64,000 bases of DNA from Ligula intestinalis (lineage: Eukaryota > Platyhelminthes > Cestoda > Diphyllobothriidea > Diphyllobothriidae). Shown piece by piece: positions 23,301 to 35,300 of the stretch. Under the pieces are notes generated by a model. That model did not search any database and was not told the origin of the DNA. It saw only the letters and a list, made by a program, of their open reading frames with translations. A program made the translations under genes and the position numbers. The first letter of the stretch is position 1. Every line of letters begins with the position of its first letter. The stretch is taken from the NCBI GenBank assembly GCA_036362985.1, contig JAYGXS010000007.1:13292614-13356613 (forward strand), read 5' to 3'.

Positions 23301-26300
23301 GGCCTGTAAGTGGGCGCACTCGTCCACCTGCAAATCCGGCAGTCATTGGCCATTCAAAACCAAATCAGGGCGTTAGATCCGACAAAAAAGTTTGAGAAAG
23401 TAAATAGACAGACGTAAACGGCTACATCGCTCTTAAGAACTCAAATCTGCCGAGCAGTCCAGCCAAATCAGCCTGCCTATATCTGCTGATCTGCAAACCC
23501 GCACATAGGACGCATGCTCCCAAGATAACACGGGCGTCTTACACAATCACCAGCTGAAGACAAGAGAAAATAAGGTAAGCTCCTATTTCTATTTGCTCTG
23601 CTTATTGCTTTCTATTCAGCCTCTGACAACGTAATAGGATATAGGAATGCTGGCATTGCTATTGCAACTGCAATTGATTATGAAGCAGATTGCCTTCCTA
23701 TTACAGAGGAGATGTCCCCTAAACCTCAAGATGGAGTAAAATACTGCAATAAGTCTATAAGTAAGCCTGATGACGGCAAGTAGCATCATGTGACATAAAG
23801 ACATGACAGATCCTGCGAAAATACTCAATAACGTCGCTTTAACTAATAAGATGACAGCCTGGTGGATAGAATCGAGAGGGTAGAAACCAAGGGAAGCCCT
23901 AATGTACTTGTATCGCCATTATCACTGATATTGCCATATTTCTGTTGCACTGCCTTAGACTGTCCTACTGTACCTACCTGATCCTCTATTGTCGTACTGT
24001 TGTCCTCTAGGGTAGTACTTGTAGTGTGCTCGCACCTGACTATCCATCATTCCTTCTTTAATGACACTTGCACTATCCCACTATCAGTTGAATATAAATA
24101 ACACTGCCGTTACCAGTATAAAGACCTAGCATTTCAAACACGAGTCGTAGTAGTATTAATGTGAAGCTAGTTAAACATCTCACATCCTGGATGAGACCAG
24201 GTGCTTACGGAATCACCTTAGGCGGTAAGCTCAGACCTCCACCTGTTATATTAAATAGATAAAAGAGGATGCATGTCTTATTACCGAACTTTTGAATACT
24301 ATAATAGGAATTACTAAGTTTTTCTGATATACAGAGGATGCCCTGTAAATTATGAGCAAAACTAGATATAGTAGACGCCATGGATCACGCAACATTTCCA
24401 CGTAGGCGAAAGATTGATACTCTTTCGCTAAACGGTATTGACTCAGGCTGTAATACTGATTATCATGTAGTCTATTCTGAAGTTTATTCCATCATGATAG
24501 GATGCGGGCTTTTTAAAAAGACTCGTTTTAACTACAAGCAAAAAGTATATATTGTAACAACTGACTACTTAAATAGTATGCCTTTTTATCATTGATTTTG
24601 ACTGCCTTTATAAATTCAAATATATTTTATGGAAAACATACACGAAAAAATTATTTCTTGTACTCGTTTGATAGCAAATTACGCGTTCTTTAAATTTTAT
24701 ACTCAAAGAAAGGGTAGCTTTCGGTTTTAAATTAGTTGCTAATTATGAGCTTTTTAACTATTGTTAGGTCTTCATTCATAATAAATCGTATCCGTCAATT
24801 TATTAGTGCTGCCTATACTGCATAGAATATATTCCAAATCTATTTCAATATTTGATGACTACTAGGTGACGTCTTCCTCAAACTGTCGACAAAACTGTAC
24901 ATGTCCTTAAACAGGATGCACACAGTGCGCAGTTTTTAAACCTTGAATTCGAGTGTAGCATTTACTCGTTTAGAAAATTGTTCGGCAATTGGGCAACTAA
25001 TTTAAAACCGAAAGATACCCTTTCTTAGACAATAAAATTTAAAGAAGGCGTAATTTGCTATCAGACAAGCACAAGAAATGATTTTTTCGTTAATGTTTTC
25101 CATAAAATATATTTGAATTGATAAAGGCACTCAAAATCAATGATAAAAAGGCATACTACTTAAGGAGCCAGTTTTTTACAATAGATACGTTTTGCTAAGA
25201 GTCGGAACAAAGCTCGTTAAAAAGCCGGCTTCCCATCCTGACTGAAATGACTTCAAAATACACTACATGATAATCAGTATCACAACTGGAGTCAATTCTG
25301 ATTCGCGAAAGAGTATTAGTCTTTCGTATATGTCAAAATATTGCATGAATTCTCGAAAAACGTATTCTTTTTCAACATATATCGATTTAAATTCCCTGAA
25401 GAATGTTCGCAATCTGATTGAATTTATTTCTCGAAGTAAATAAACTTCGTGTGGGTACCTAGTTGCCACAAACAGGCGACCGCCTGCTAGGCTGGTGCCG
25501 ACCAAGACAGCATAGCAGAGGGTGATGACAGCATTGGAGTTAAATTGATACGGAAGCGTTTCGGGCCTCATTGCGCCGGAAACGAGACGAGCAGAGGATT
25601 CATTAAAACCTAGTCTACGGATGGGAATTCAATCAATCGGTGTATCCATTTGCCGCCGGCGTACAAAGCCCTGCGCATTCACCTCCAGACGTGTGTCACT
25701 GATAACTGACTGATGTATAACTCCTATAATTGTCCCCTTTTCTGTTGCTGCGGGTACATCTGACGATGAACTGCTGGAAAAGTTTGAAAGCTCAGAACGA
25801 TAAATAGACTGTTCTGGTGCTCCATAAGCCTACTTCTTTACTCATGCAAGCACCTGAAACGTGAACAGGAGAACTATTTTAATATGGTCTATCATATATG
25901 ATGGCTCATTCTTAACTCCAAATTATATAACATATAATGCTGGAAACTTTACAGACTAGAAATTAACTAACACTCATTGATGAAGGTTCACCAACCACTA
26001 ACGGAACTCACTTATCCCGCTCTGTATTGGGCCTAATTTTTCGGACGCTGATAACAGCTGCAGCGGCTAGTCATCTAAGGCCAATAGTATTGCCAGCAAA
26101 GCCAAAAAAGCCATCGCCTGCCAGTAGTACCCAGCCCCAAGTGGTGCACCACTCGAGGCTCGAACTCGCGACCTTCTGATCAGCGTCTAACGCCCTAACT
26201 ATTGGGTGACGAGCTCGTTATTTTGTCGGTTTTGGTAGAGATATATTGACACTCGTTGGTGAACACTCACCAATAGCTAACGGAGTTCACTTGTCCCGCT

Positions 26301-29300
26301 CTGCTTTGGGTCTCATTTATCGGCCTCTGACAACAGCTGTAGCAGCAAGTAATGTTAGACAGATAGTATTGCCGGCAAAGACAGGGGACATTAGAATGGC
26401 CATTTTTGGTTTATTAGCCGTCGTCGGCCAGACATATTCAGTCGATAAATGGTCATCTCAGTCTTTGCGAGCAATACTACCTGCCTAGTTAACCAACACT
26501 TAGTCATGAATTGCAGAACAAAAAATGTGCCCATCCTGAGGTATCCTCCAGACCACTAATGACTGCTGCCGGCACAGCTTTTGGCACGCCTAAGTCTACC
26601 AAAAAAATTAGAAACCACGGCAGAAGTTGGACAAAATTATAAAAAGTTAAATAAAGCAAACAAGCAGGAAGTTGATACCGATCGCAGCCTTGACGACGGA
26701 TAGTTCTTCGCCTTGTGCTTGCATGATCAGGGACAAGGCCGTGAGGACTTCCACGCTGAGATCTGTCGCGGTCTCAACACGGTAGACAGCTGGGAGGTTG
26801 TCCCGCACATACCGGAAAAAGGTGGCTGCATCCTGCAATTTTTAAGCAGTGTGCGAAATTAAGTAGGATTACCGCTGTGGGGTTTGCCGGCAGCGGCTGT
26901 ATAAAACGGAGTACAAAAGTTTGCCCAACCCTTAGGACACAAAGTGTACACACAACATACACCATTAAGTTCTCCTACCTGTTACGGAGACGGGAACCGC
27001 GCGATGCGCTCACGTCCCAAACCGACAGGATCACGTGACAACAAGCCAAGCTAGNNNNNNNNNNNNNNNNNNNNNNNNNNNNNNNNNNNNNNNNNNNNNN
27101 NNNNNNNNNNNNNNNNNNNNNNNNNNNNNNNNNNNNNNNNNNNNNNNNNNNNNNNNNNNNNNNNNNNNNNNNNNNNNNNNNNNNNNNNNNNNNNNNNNNN
27201 NNNNNNNNNNNNNNNNNNNNNNNNNNNNNNNNNNNNNNNNNNNNNNNNNNNNNNNNNNNNNNNNNNNNNNNNNNNNNNNNNNNNNNNNNNNNNNNNNNNN
27301 NNNNNNNNNNNNNNNNNNNNNNNNNNNNNNNNNNNNNNNNNNNNNNNNNNNNNNNNNNNNNNNNNNNNNNNNNNNNNNNNNNNNNNNNNNNNNNNNNNNN
27401 NNNNNNNNNNNNNNNNNNNNNNNNNNNNNNNNNNNNNNNNNNNNNNNNNNNNNNGATAAGGTAGGGATGAATGTTAATCAACAAGAATGAGCGGGAAGGG
27501 GGTGAACGAGTGTCAGATTAGATCACACTCGCCTACTCTGACGATCGGTCACCCACCTTCATCTGCCCCAGTTGTCCCGTACCTCTACCTACCCCTACGC
27601 CTCCTGCCCTTCCTGTCTTCCACACAAATGCTCAAGTCTCTGACCTGGCCACGCCGCCTAGCCTTAAGCTGCTACAGTTACATGTTAACGGCCTACTCGG
27701 CAAGCTTGACCAGTTCCTCACATTCAGGCGTTCACACAGCATAGCTGTAACGGCTATCCAAGAGACGAAGTGGCCTAACCCCACCAAGATCCCTTCCTGT
27801 GCCGACTACACGATCGTCCGTCGCGACCGCGATCGCAACAAGGGCGGAGGTTTGGCCTTCCTGGTGCACAAATCCGTTGTCCGAAATCAGCTACCCCTGA
27901 CTGGTGCCAATCCCACGGAAGTACTGTCAATTTCCCTCGAAATGGGCTCGGCGCCGCTAACCGTCACGAACGTCTACATGCTTCCAAATTCCAGTTGTCC
28001 TTCCGGTTTCACCGCCTCTATCGCTCCCTACTTACCTTCTGGGCAGTTTGGTGCTAGGTAACTTCAACGCCCACGACCTGTGGTGCTCTAACCTGGTGGC
28101 CGATCGCCGGGGAGGAGCCCTGTCCGATGAATTAGAACACGCCCCCTTCGCCGTCCTCAACGAGAACAGCCAAACGCGGCTCCCGACGAACGGTGCCTCC
28201 AGCTCGCCCGGAACGAGAAAGAGACGACATACGAGCGCGGGATGCCAATGACCCGCGGATCGGCGAACGAAATGGCTTGATCAACAAGACCGTCAACGAC
28301 GACAAACGCCAACGCTGGCATGAACGAGTTGCAGATTGCAATTTCCGCAGCAACTCAGCTGCCACCTGGAAATTTTCTACGCAATCTGACCAAGTCCCGG
28401 TCTGACACACCTAACTAGTCTATTAGCTTTGGGGACGGCAGCTTCATTTCAAACAATGGTAAGATTGCCGCGAAGATGAACAAACTGTTCTCGCCCCGCT
28501 TGGTGTCTAGCCCCAAAAGTCAGCGCTCCCTGCTTCGTCTCCTCCATAAAGCCCCGCCTCCGGACATTTCCTTCTTGGCCGACGCTATCCTTACCGTCAA
28601 AAAAACCTCGAAAGCCTTAGGACCTGGCATCTATCCATGTGTGTCATATCAGCCCTAGGGAAGCTGCCTACCTGGCTGCTATTTTCAACCTTTTGCTGAC
28701 TAGTTCAAGCATCCCGATTGCTGGCGCCAGTCCATCATTATCCTACTTGTCAAAGCTGGCAAGGACCCCGGTCTAGCGACCTCCTATCGCCCAATCGCTC
28801 TTCTCAGTCCACTGACGAAGATTCTGGAACGACTCCTCCACCCAATTCTGACGTATGCAGCGGATCTGACTAGCCACTAAAATGGTTCCAGATCGGGTCG
28901 TCGTACCACAACGGCGCTTTTTTAGCTCACCGACACCATCCTCGAGGGCTTCAATCAATAGAAGCCTGCTTCGCGGACCGTGGCAGTCTCCAATGACCTG
29001 TTACGAGCCTTTGACTGCGTCCGCCATGATCAGCTCCCGCAGGCATTGGTCACCCTGAACGTCCCGACTGGCCTGGTCCGATGGTTGGTGGCTTACATCC
29101 GTGGCCGCCACGATCGTTTCCTTTTCCGTGGCGCTCTCTCCGAGCCCCATAAGCAGACTAGCAGTGTTCCTCAAGGCTCTGTGCACAGTCCGACGCTGTT
29201 CAACATCTACATGCGGGACCTCCCACTTCCTCTGGCACCTGCCAAAGTGGTATCATACGCGGATGATGTCACCTTCTTCTGCCAACACCATCACATTGAT

Positions 29301-32300
29301 CAGGCTGCGCAGGTTCTCTTAAGATCCATGCCTGATGTCGAGAACTTCACTCAGCGCGGGTTGACAATCTCGGCAGCCAAGTCGTCCGCCACTGTTTGAA
29401 CACTTGACCCAAAGGAGTTCAATCGCCACCCGGCCATCACCGTCAACGGTGCGTCTTTACCACTGGTCCGTAAGCCCAAGCTCCTTGGCGTCCGTTTCGA
29501 TAATCTCTTCACGTTTGCGGACCATGAGAGGGAGGTCGCAAGCAAAGTGAGCCGCTGCATTAAGGTCCTCAAGGCTCTAGCAGGCACATCCTGGGGCTGT
29601 GCGAAAGAGACGCTGGCGACCACATTCAAAGCGACGGCCAAGCCGCATCTCACCTATGCGGCACCAATCTGGCCTCCCACAATCAGTTCTTCCAGCCTCC
29701 GCCGCCTTCAGTCAGCACAGAACGCTGCTCTCCACACGATCACGGGCTGCTATAAAATGTGGCCTATCGATCACCTTTATGCAGAGGCTTCTATCCTGCC
29801 GGTCACCCCTCACAACACATTCTTAGGCCAGTAGTTCTGGTGGACCTGTTCGCAACCCGGCCATCCTAATCACTATCGTTTCCACGCCCCTGAGCCCAGC
29901 CACAACGTTCGGCCGTCTACTCGAGCTCTCCACAAGAAACCTGTCGCCTCGTTCCTCTCGGATCTACCCGTTGATGGCTCTGCCACCAAGACAGGCTTCT
30001 AGCGTCTTCACCGCAGAACCGTTGTCGAGGAAAAACGAGGTTATCACCCCACGGTCCTTTAGGGCGGCTATTCACCTCCAATTGCGGTTTCAGAACAACA
30101 ACATCCGATGGTCACTCGCCGTACTCTGGCTCAACTACGCAGTGGCTACTCAATGGTCCTTCGCCATTACCAACACTGGCTGGACTCGTCCATACCGGAC
30201 TGCTGTCCTGACTGCAGCGTTTCTGCGCATGACTGTCAGCATCTGTTCGCCTGTAGTTCCCGGCCAGGCACCCAACTCACCCTCGTGGACCTTTGGCTCA
30301 AGCTAACTGAAATCGCGACTTTTCTCCGTCTTCTAACTGCACCCAGTTTGGACTCCGGCGGGGACTCCTGATCCAACAAAGGCTGCTAACCAACAAACCT
30401 AGATTACTAGTTGCTGTGCGGCTGCTGTCGGGGCCCAAGAAATAAGACCCTAGGCAAAGCGGGGTGAGTGAGTTGCGTTAGCGATCGGTGAACGTTCATC
30501 AACGAGTGTCCGCGGAAAAATATAGGACTGTCCGGCTGCTAGACCTACATCTTCAGCATCCTGTTAGCATAGCCATCGTCACTGGACACAAACTGCCTAT
30601 TAATGGGAATTAGGTCAAACTACTTTGCAGTTAAGTTACAGTGAAAGCCATCTCGTCGTATGCCAGAGGTGGACGCGAAAAACAGGCAGCACTTAAGCTG
30701 ACGGCTGGACCCTGTTTCTCCGTAGTTCCCGTCTTCTCCTCAGATGAACGGACTTCCAAATCCCTTCGAGCGCATCTTGGATACTGTGTTGCACAGGTGA
30801 CTCAGATTCGCCTGGAGGGTTGCGACGACAAATTGCCGTGAAGCTGCAACATAAATCCGACCGTCCTAGTAGGCAATGCTGTCATGAGCCCAAGTAAACC
30901 ACGAATAATGTTCTTTATTAGCAGAATAGAGTACCTTAATCAAAGAAGGGATTGACAGTTCTAATTGAAGTCCTCGTCTAGGTGCTCCAGCTCCTAGCCG
31001 ACATGAAGCCAGTCTTGATCTGAATAACAAATATCGATCGAGCACACAAACCGTAATGCTTATGTGCTGTCCGGTGTACTGCTATGTCTTGCCCAAGATT
31101 AACATTCGTGTATGTACAAAATCTCGAACATCCTCAGGAATGACTGAAGTCTGATCTCAAAATCATGACACACATACACACACACACACACACACATACA
31201 CACAGATGAATTAATCAACTGATGGCTGGTCCCTCACAAACCTGGCTTAAATCGGAATAAGAGTCAGCTATGCACGTGGAGAACGAGATCAACCAGGCGA
31301 AATTCACAAATCCTGATGCAACAGGCTTATGTCAGCATAGCCCACGTGATGGACCATCATGACACCTTCCACTTTTGTAAGATACGAATATGTATCAAAC
31401 CATGTAATTTTACGTCGTTTCAGTAACTGCGCGTAACTTTATCTTCAATCGAGTGCAGACGGATGAGCCACAGGTGGTTGGAGGAAGTTTTCGTGTTCAG
31501 ATCACGTAGGGGTCACCAACTTTTGGTTTCTCAAATCAGAAGTCAGGGAAGACAGGGTAGGTTTTAACAGCTTTTTACAGCGAAAAAATACTATAAAGAG
31601 GGCTCTTTCACGCGCTACCTCTCAGTTGTGGCTTCATGTCAGTTGTGGCAGGGTGCATGCGCTGTTGGGAAGCCTTGACTCCGGGACCTGTCCTCATCGC
31701 TTGCAGCCAATCAGATGAAATGGCACGCATCGATGGGATTCAAGCTAAAGCGCGCCTCAAGCGGCGAGTCGAAAGGGAGAGGACAATGTCGGATATATTT
31801 TAACGCGCAAATGCAGGCTCGGCAAGGGAGGGCAAAGTGAGTTATCGCCTTGGTGCTGAGCGCGGGCTGCCACAAAAGCCAACGCTTAAGCGATCAAGAC
31901 GCGGAAATGGTCAACGTTTTAATGGCCGCTAAATGGTAGGACAACTCGGTTCAACTGACAATTGGGGGAGGGGTGGTACATTGCAATATGGCCTCGATAG
32001 AGTTCTCATTTGTGTGTGACCTAAGAAGCCCCCAAATGAATGAGGGCCCATGCATGTGTGACGTATCGGCGCGCCATCTAGACCTATAAGCCATCGCCTA
32101 CGCCCATTTCTGATAGTCGTACTTTTGTCGTGCTATTAGAACATGCCAGTCGAAAGGACTGAATGCAGCAAGACTCCGTTTCACTACAGATAAATTCACA
32201 CCTTGTACAGGACTGTGCTTATTACGCACGATATTAGTAGAACTCGCCGTTTGCGGTGACTCGTGTATATTCTGGGTTGGAAATCGCACTAAGTTATTTA

Positions 32301-35300
32301 AGCGGTTTCATTGAGCCACTTAGCTTTAGATCCTGACTATAAATAAAAATGATTAGGTGGTAAGTCTAATAGCGTACCAGTCTAGTGGACTTCCTCTAAT
32401 CGGAGGAGATCGTCGGAGCATTTTTTTCTTTACTTTTTCTCCAGCTAGCGGAAGTTCATTTTAGACTTGAGCAAACAAGAGCGCCGCTCACGTAACCAAA
32501 CTTAACGTTAAGACTTCCGATGTACTTATGGACTCGCTGTACCAGTGGTGAAGGCGACAAGAGTGAATTAAACAAATTTCAATTTTAGTCGCCCGAGGGT
32601 AGTGGCCTTTTTACCAAACTTTAAGATTCTCCAAAATATGAAGAACAAAATTTTTGCCCGAACGATGTGTCAGCATGAGAGTAAAATCAGTAAAAAAGCG
32701 AAGGAAACTTCGGGGGTAATTTCGGGTAGTTCGACATCGCTGGTCAATCATATTCCAACTGAAGGTTCGGCAACCGGCAACAGCTGGAGTCATGTGCCCT
32801 ATCAGTCGAGCCTAGGACTTAGGTTATGTCCACATGATCGAATGGGAGGCTTTCCTGTAGCTAGAAGGCAAACGGAGCTAGCATAACCGGATCAGTGAAG
32901 CGTCATGCCTGTGTAAATATAACCGGCTATTATTAGGTGTAAGGCTGACACCTCCGGTACAAATTACAAAATGTAATTGAATATCAAACATGTGGCTGAT
33001 ACAGGAAATAAACGTTAGCACTGATTAGTTGGGATAATAAAAAAATAGGAAAGTGATCAACAGATGCTAGGAATATTCCTCAAAAAACATTCAGTGATTT
33101 ACAACCAACCTTGTAAGTATCTATTGCATCGTTTGTTGGAGCTTCGGCAGCGTGGTCTGTTTGGTCTTTAGCAGCGTACTGGGAATACAACGCAGCGAGG
33201 GAAAAGACCATACAACAGCGTTCAAATTCCGACGAGAAGAACACTGTGAAGGTAAAGATCTCATTTTATATGCAGTTTACCGGACAAACGTTTGTCATCA
33301 AAACAATTGTACCACTCGAAATTTATTGGTATCCCACTCTCGTCGATAGCAAAGTGCTTATCCAGTTCCGTAAGCAAATCTAGGTATCTGCAAGGAGGGA
33401 GAAACATAAACATTTGCGTCTGACTCAGAATGAAATACAGATTTTTTAGCAGGTTGTTATAAACTTAATATTGAGAGGTTTTATGGTAAGGCTGGAGTAA
33501 AAGCTGATTGCAGGTAAGGGCAGCATTCTAGGTTTACCAGTAATTTGGTCATCATCTATAAAAGTTGTTGGCTTAACCTATGGAAAGTGACGTTTGCATC
33601 ATGAAGTCATAATAGTAACGTTTGTCCAAACTTTGTCTATACTTGCACTCTTCAAAATGATTCAAAATTATTCTGCACTAAAATATTCTAAAAAGAACAC
33701 TTTTAGGCTTTTTAAGGAGACTTAGTTTGGACTTAGTACTGCACTGTTAGGCAAAACTCACTGATACGGTAAAAAACGAAATATTTCAGAATGAAGCACT
33801 GACGTATACAAACACTAAGTTTAAATTAAGCGTAATTTTAACCAAGCTTTTGCATCGTATTTAAGGAATGAAGGTGCTTTAAAATAACAGATACAAGTAC
33901 ATAGGAAAATTTCACGGTAGTCACGTATTGGTATAGGAAATAGATTATTTCTTTACCATCAAGATTACACGCAATCGGGTTTAGTCTCAAATGAGTTTTT
34001 TCTGGTTGAAGGCATTTTAGAAAACACTGGTGAATTTCGGTAACTGTAGAATCAGCGAAAATCCGATTCTTCTATTTGTAGTGATGACTATTAGTTGAAC
34101 AACGGCATTTGAGGCTTGGCATACGCGTAGAGTCAGACAACTCGTGGTCTTCCTACAATTGGCGTTTTAACTCTTATAATTATTTGTGACTTGACCCCAT
34201 TGAAAATATTTGTGTTAGCCTAACAGACGCCGCAAATATGAGCATCGGAAAGTTCTATAACAGAGACGAATGTAATTGACAGAACAAAATGTCCGAACTA
34301 AAAGTTGGGAGAATGTTGCTAGAAGAAAAACCCATGTTAAAAATTTGAGATTTCTTACGCATGGATTACACCTCGTACCAGGCAACAAGGGAGTGGAAGA
34401 CCTGTGCATGGTATTATCACGATTATTGTCAGCAAGAAACAAGTCTTCCTGCATTGATGCAGAGCTGTATGGAGCTCCGGTTTTCCTTATATAAGGATAT
34501 GCTGATGTTAGCAGTTTAGCATCAACGCATTATAAGATTATTATTGAGCAAACTCTTAGCAGAGAATACTTCAACACTGTGAGCACTGAGCAATCATATT
34601 TTGCAAGATCAAAAAAGAAAGCGACTTTTTAATGTGACTGCGTACGCAGTCGCTTCGAAGCGACGGGGGCTGTCACGGCAGCGGCAGCTAGAGGCGCTGA
34701 TTCATCAGCAGCCAAAGGCATCCGCTTCCGCTGATTGCACCGTTACACGGAACCCCATCACTGATCCCCTCCGGACAGCTGCCAAGTTTCGGCAACTGAA
34801 TGCTAAGTCAACGGAAGAAACCTTCCGCAAAGACCTGGTAAGCGGCACATTTGGTGAAGTTTACTTTCCTTAGATCAACTACCTTAACGGAATGGGCAGA
34901 ACTAAGGTTAGTGATTTCCTCAAGTGAATTTTCGCCGCAGTTTTTGATAACGGAATCAGCTTAAATGTTAATTTTAAGGGAAAAAATGTAAATGGTCATA
35001 AGAGAATTTTTTATTTTACAAGGTGATCATGGTTAAGTCTAATAATATCAGCGCGAAAGTTTATACTTAGACCTCTTTGGCGCCTGGAATGGCGAGAGGA
35101 AATATAAGTGTCGCAACTGGAGGACGCCGTAAAGCGGCGTTTGAAAGTGATGTTAGACACTGAAAATTAGCGCCTAGCACGCCTAAAGAAGCGAGCTGCG
35201 CCAAATGGTAAGTCTACTTATGCATGCTTAACGTTCACATAACTTCTAGAAACAACGGCTGGCCCTTCGATGGAAGTCGAAGACCAACCAGGGCAATAAT

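Noticed and set aside
23765..23810. Hammerhead core starting at CTGATGA
   Set aside because: No GAAA box or closing stems at a suitable distance.
25263..25571. 102-codon minus-strand frame with a membrane-like stretch
   Set aside because: Its C-terminal half is the arm of the foldback element; no homology seen.
26975..27490. Frames spanning 400 N
   Set aside because: They exist only because N has no stops.
34276..34494. 72-codon plus-strand frame as the first exon of the nested gene
   Set aside because: No suitable donor in phase with the exon at 34650 and no recognisable content.
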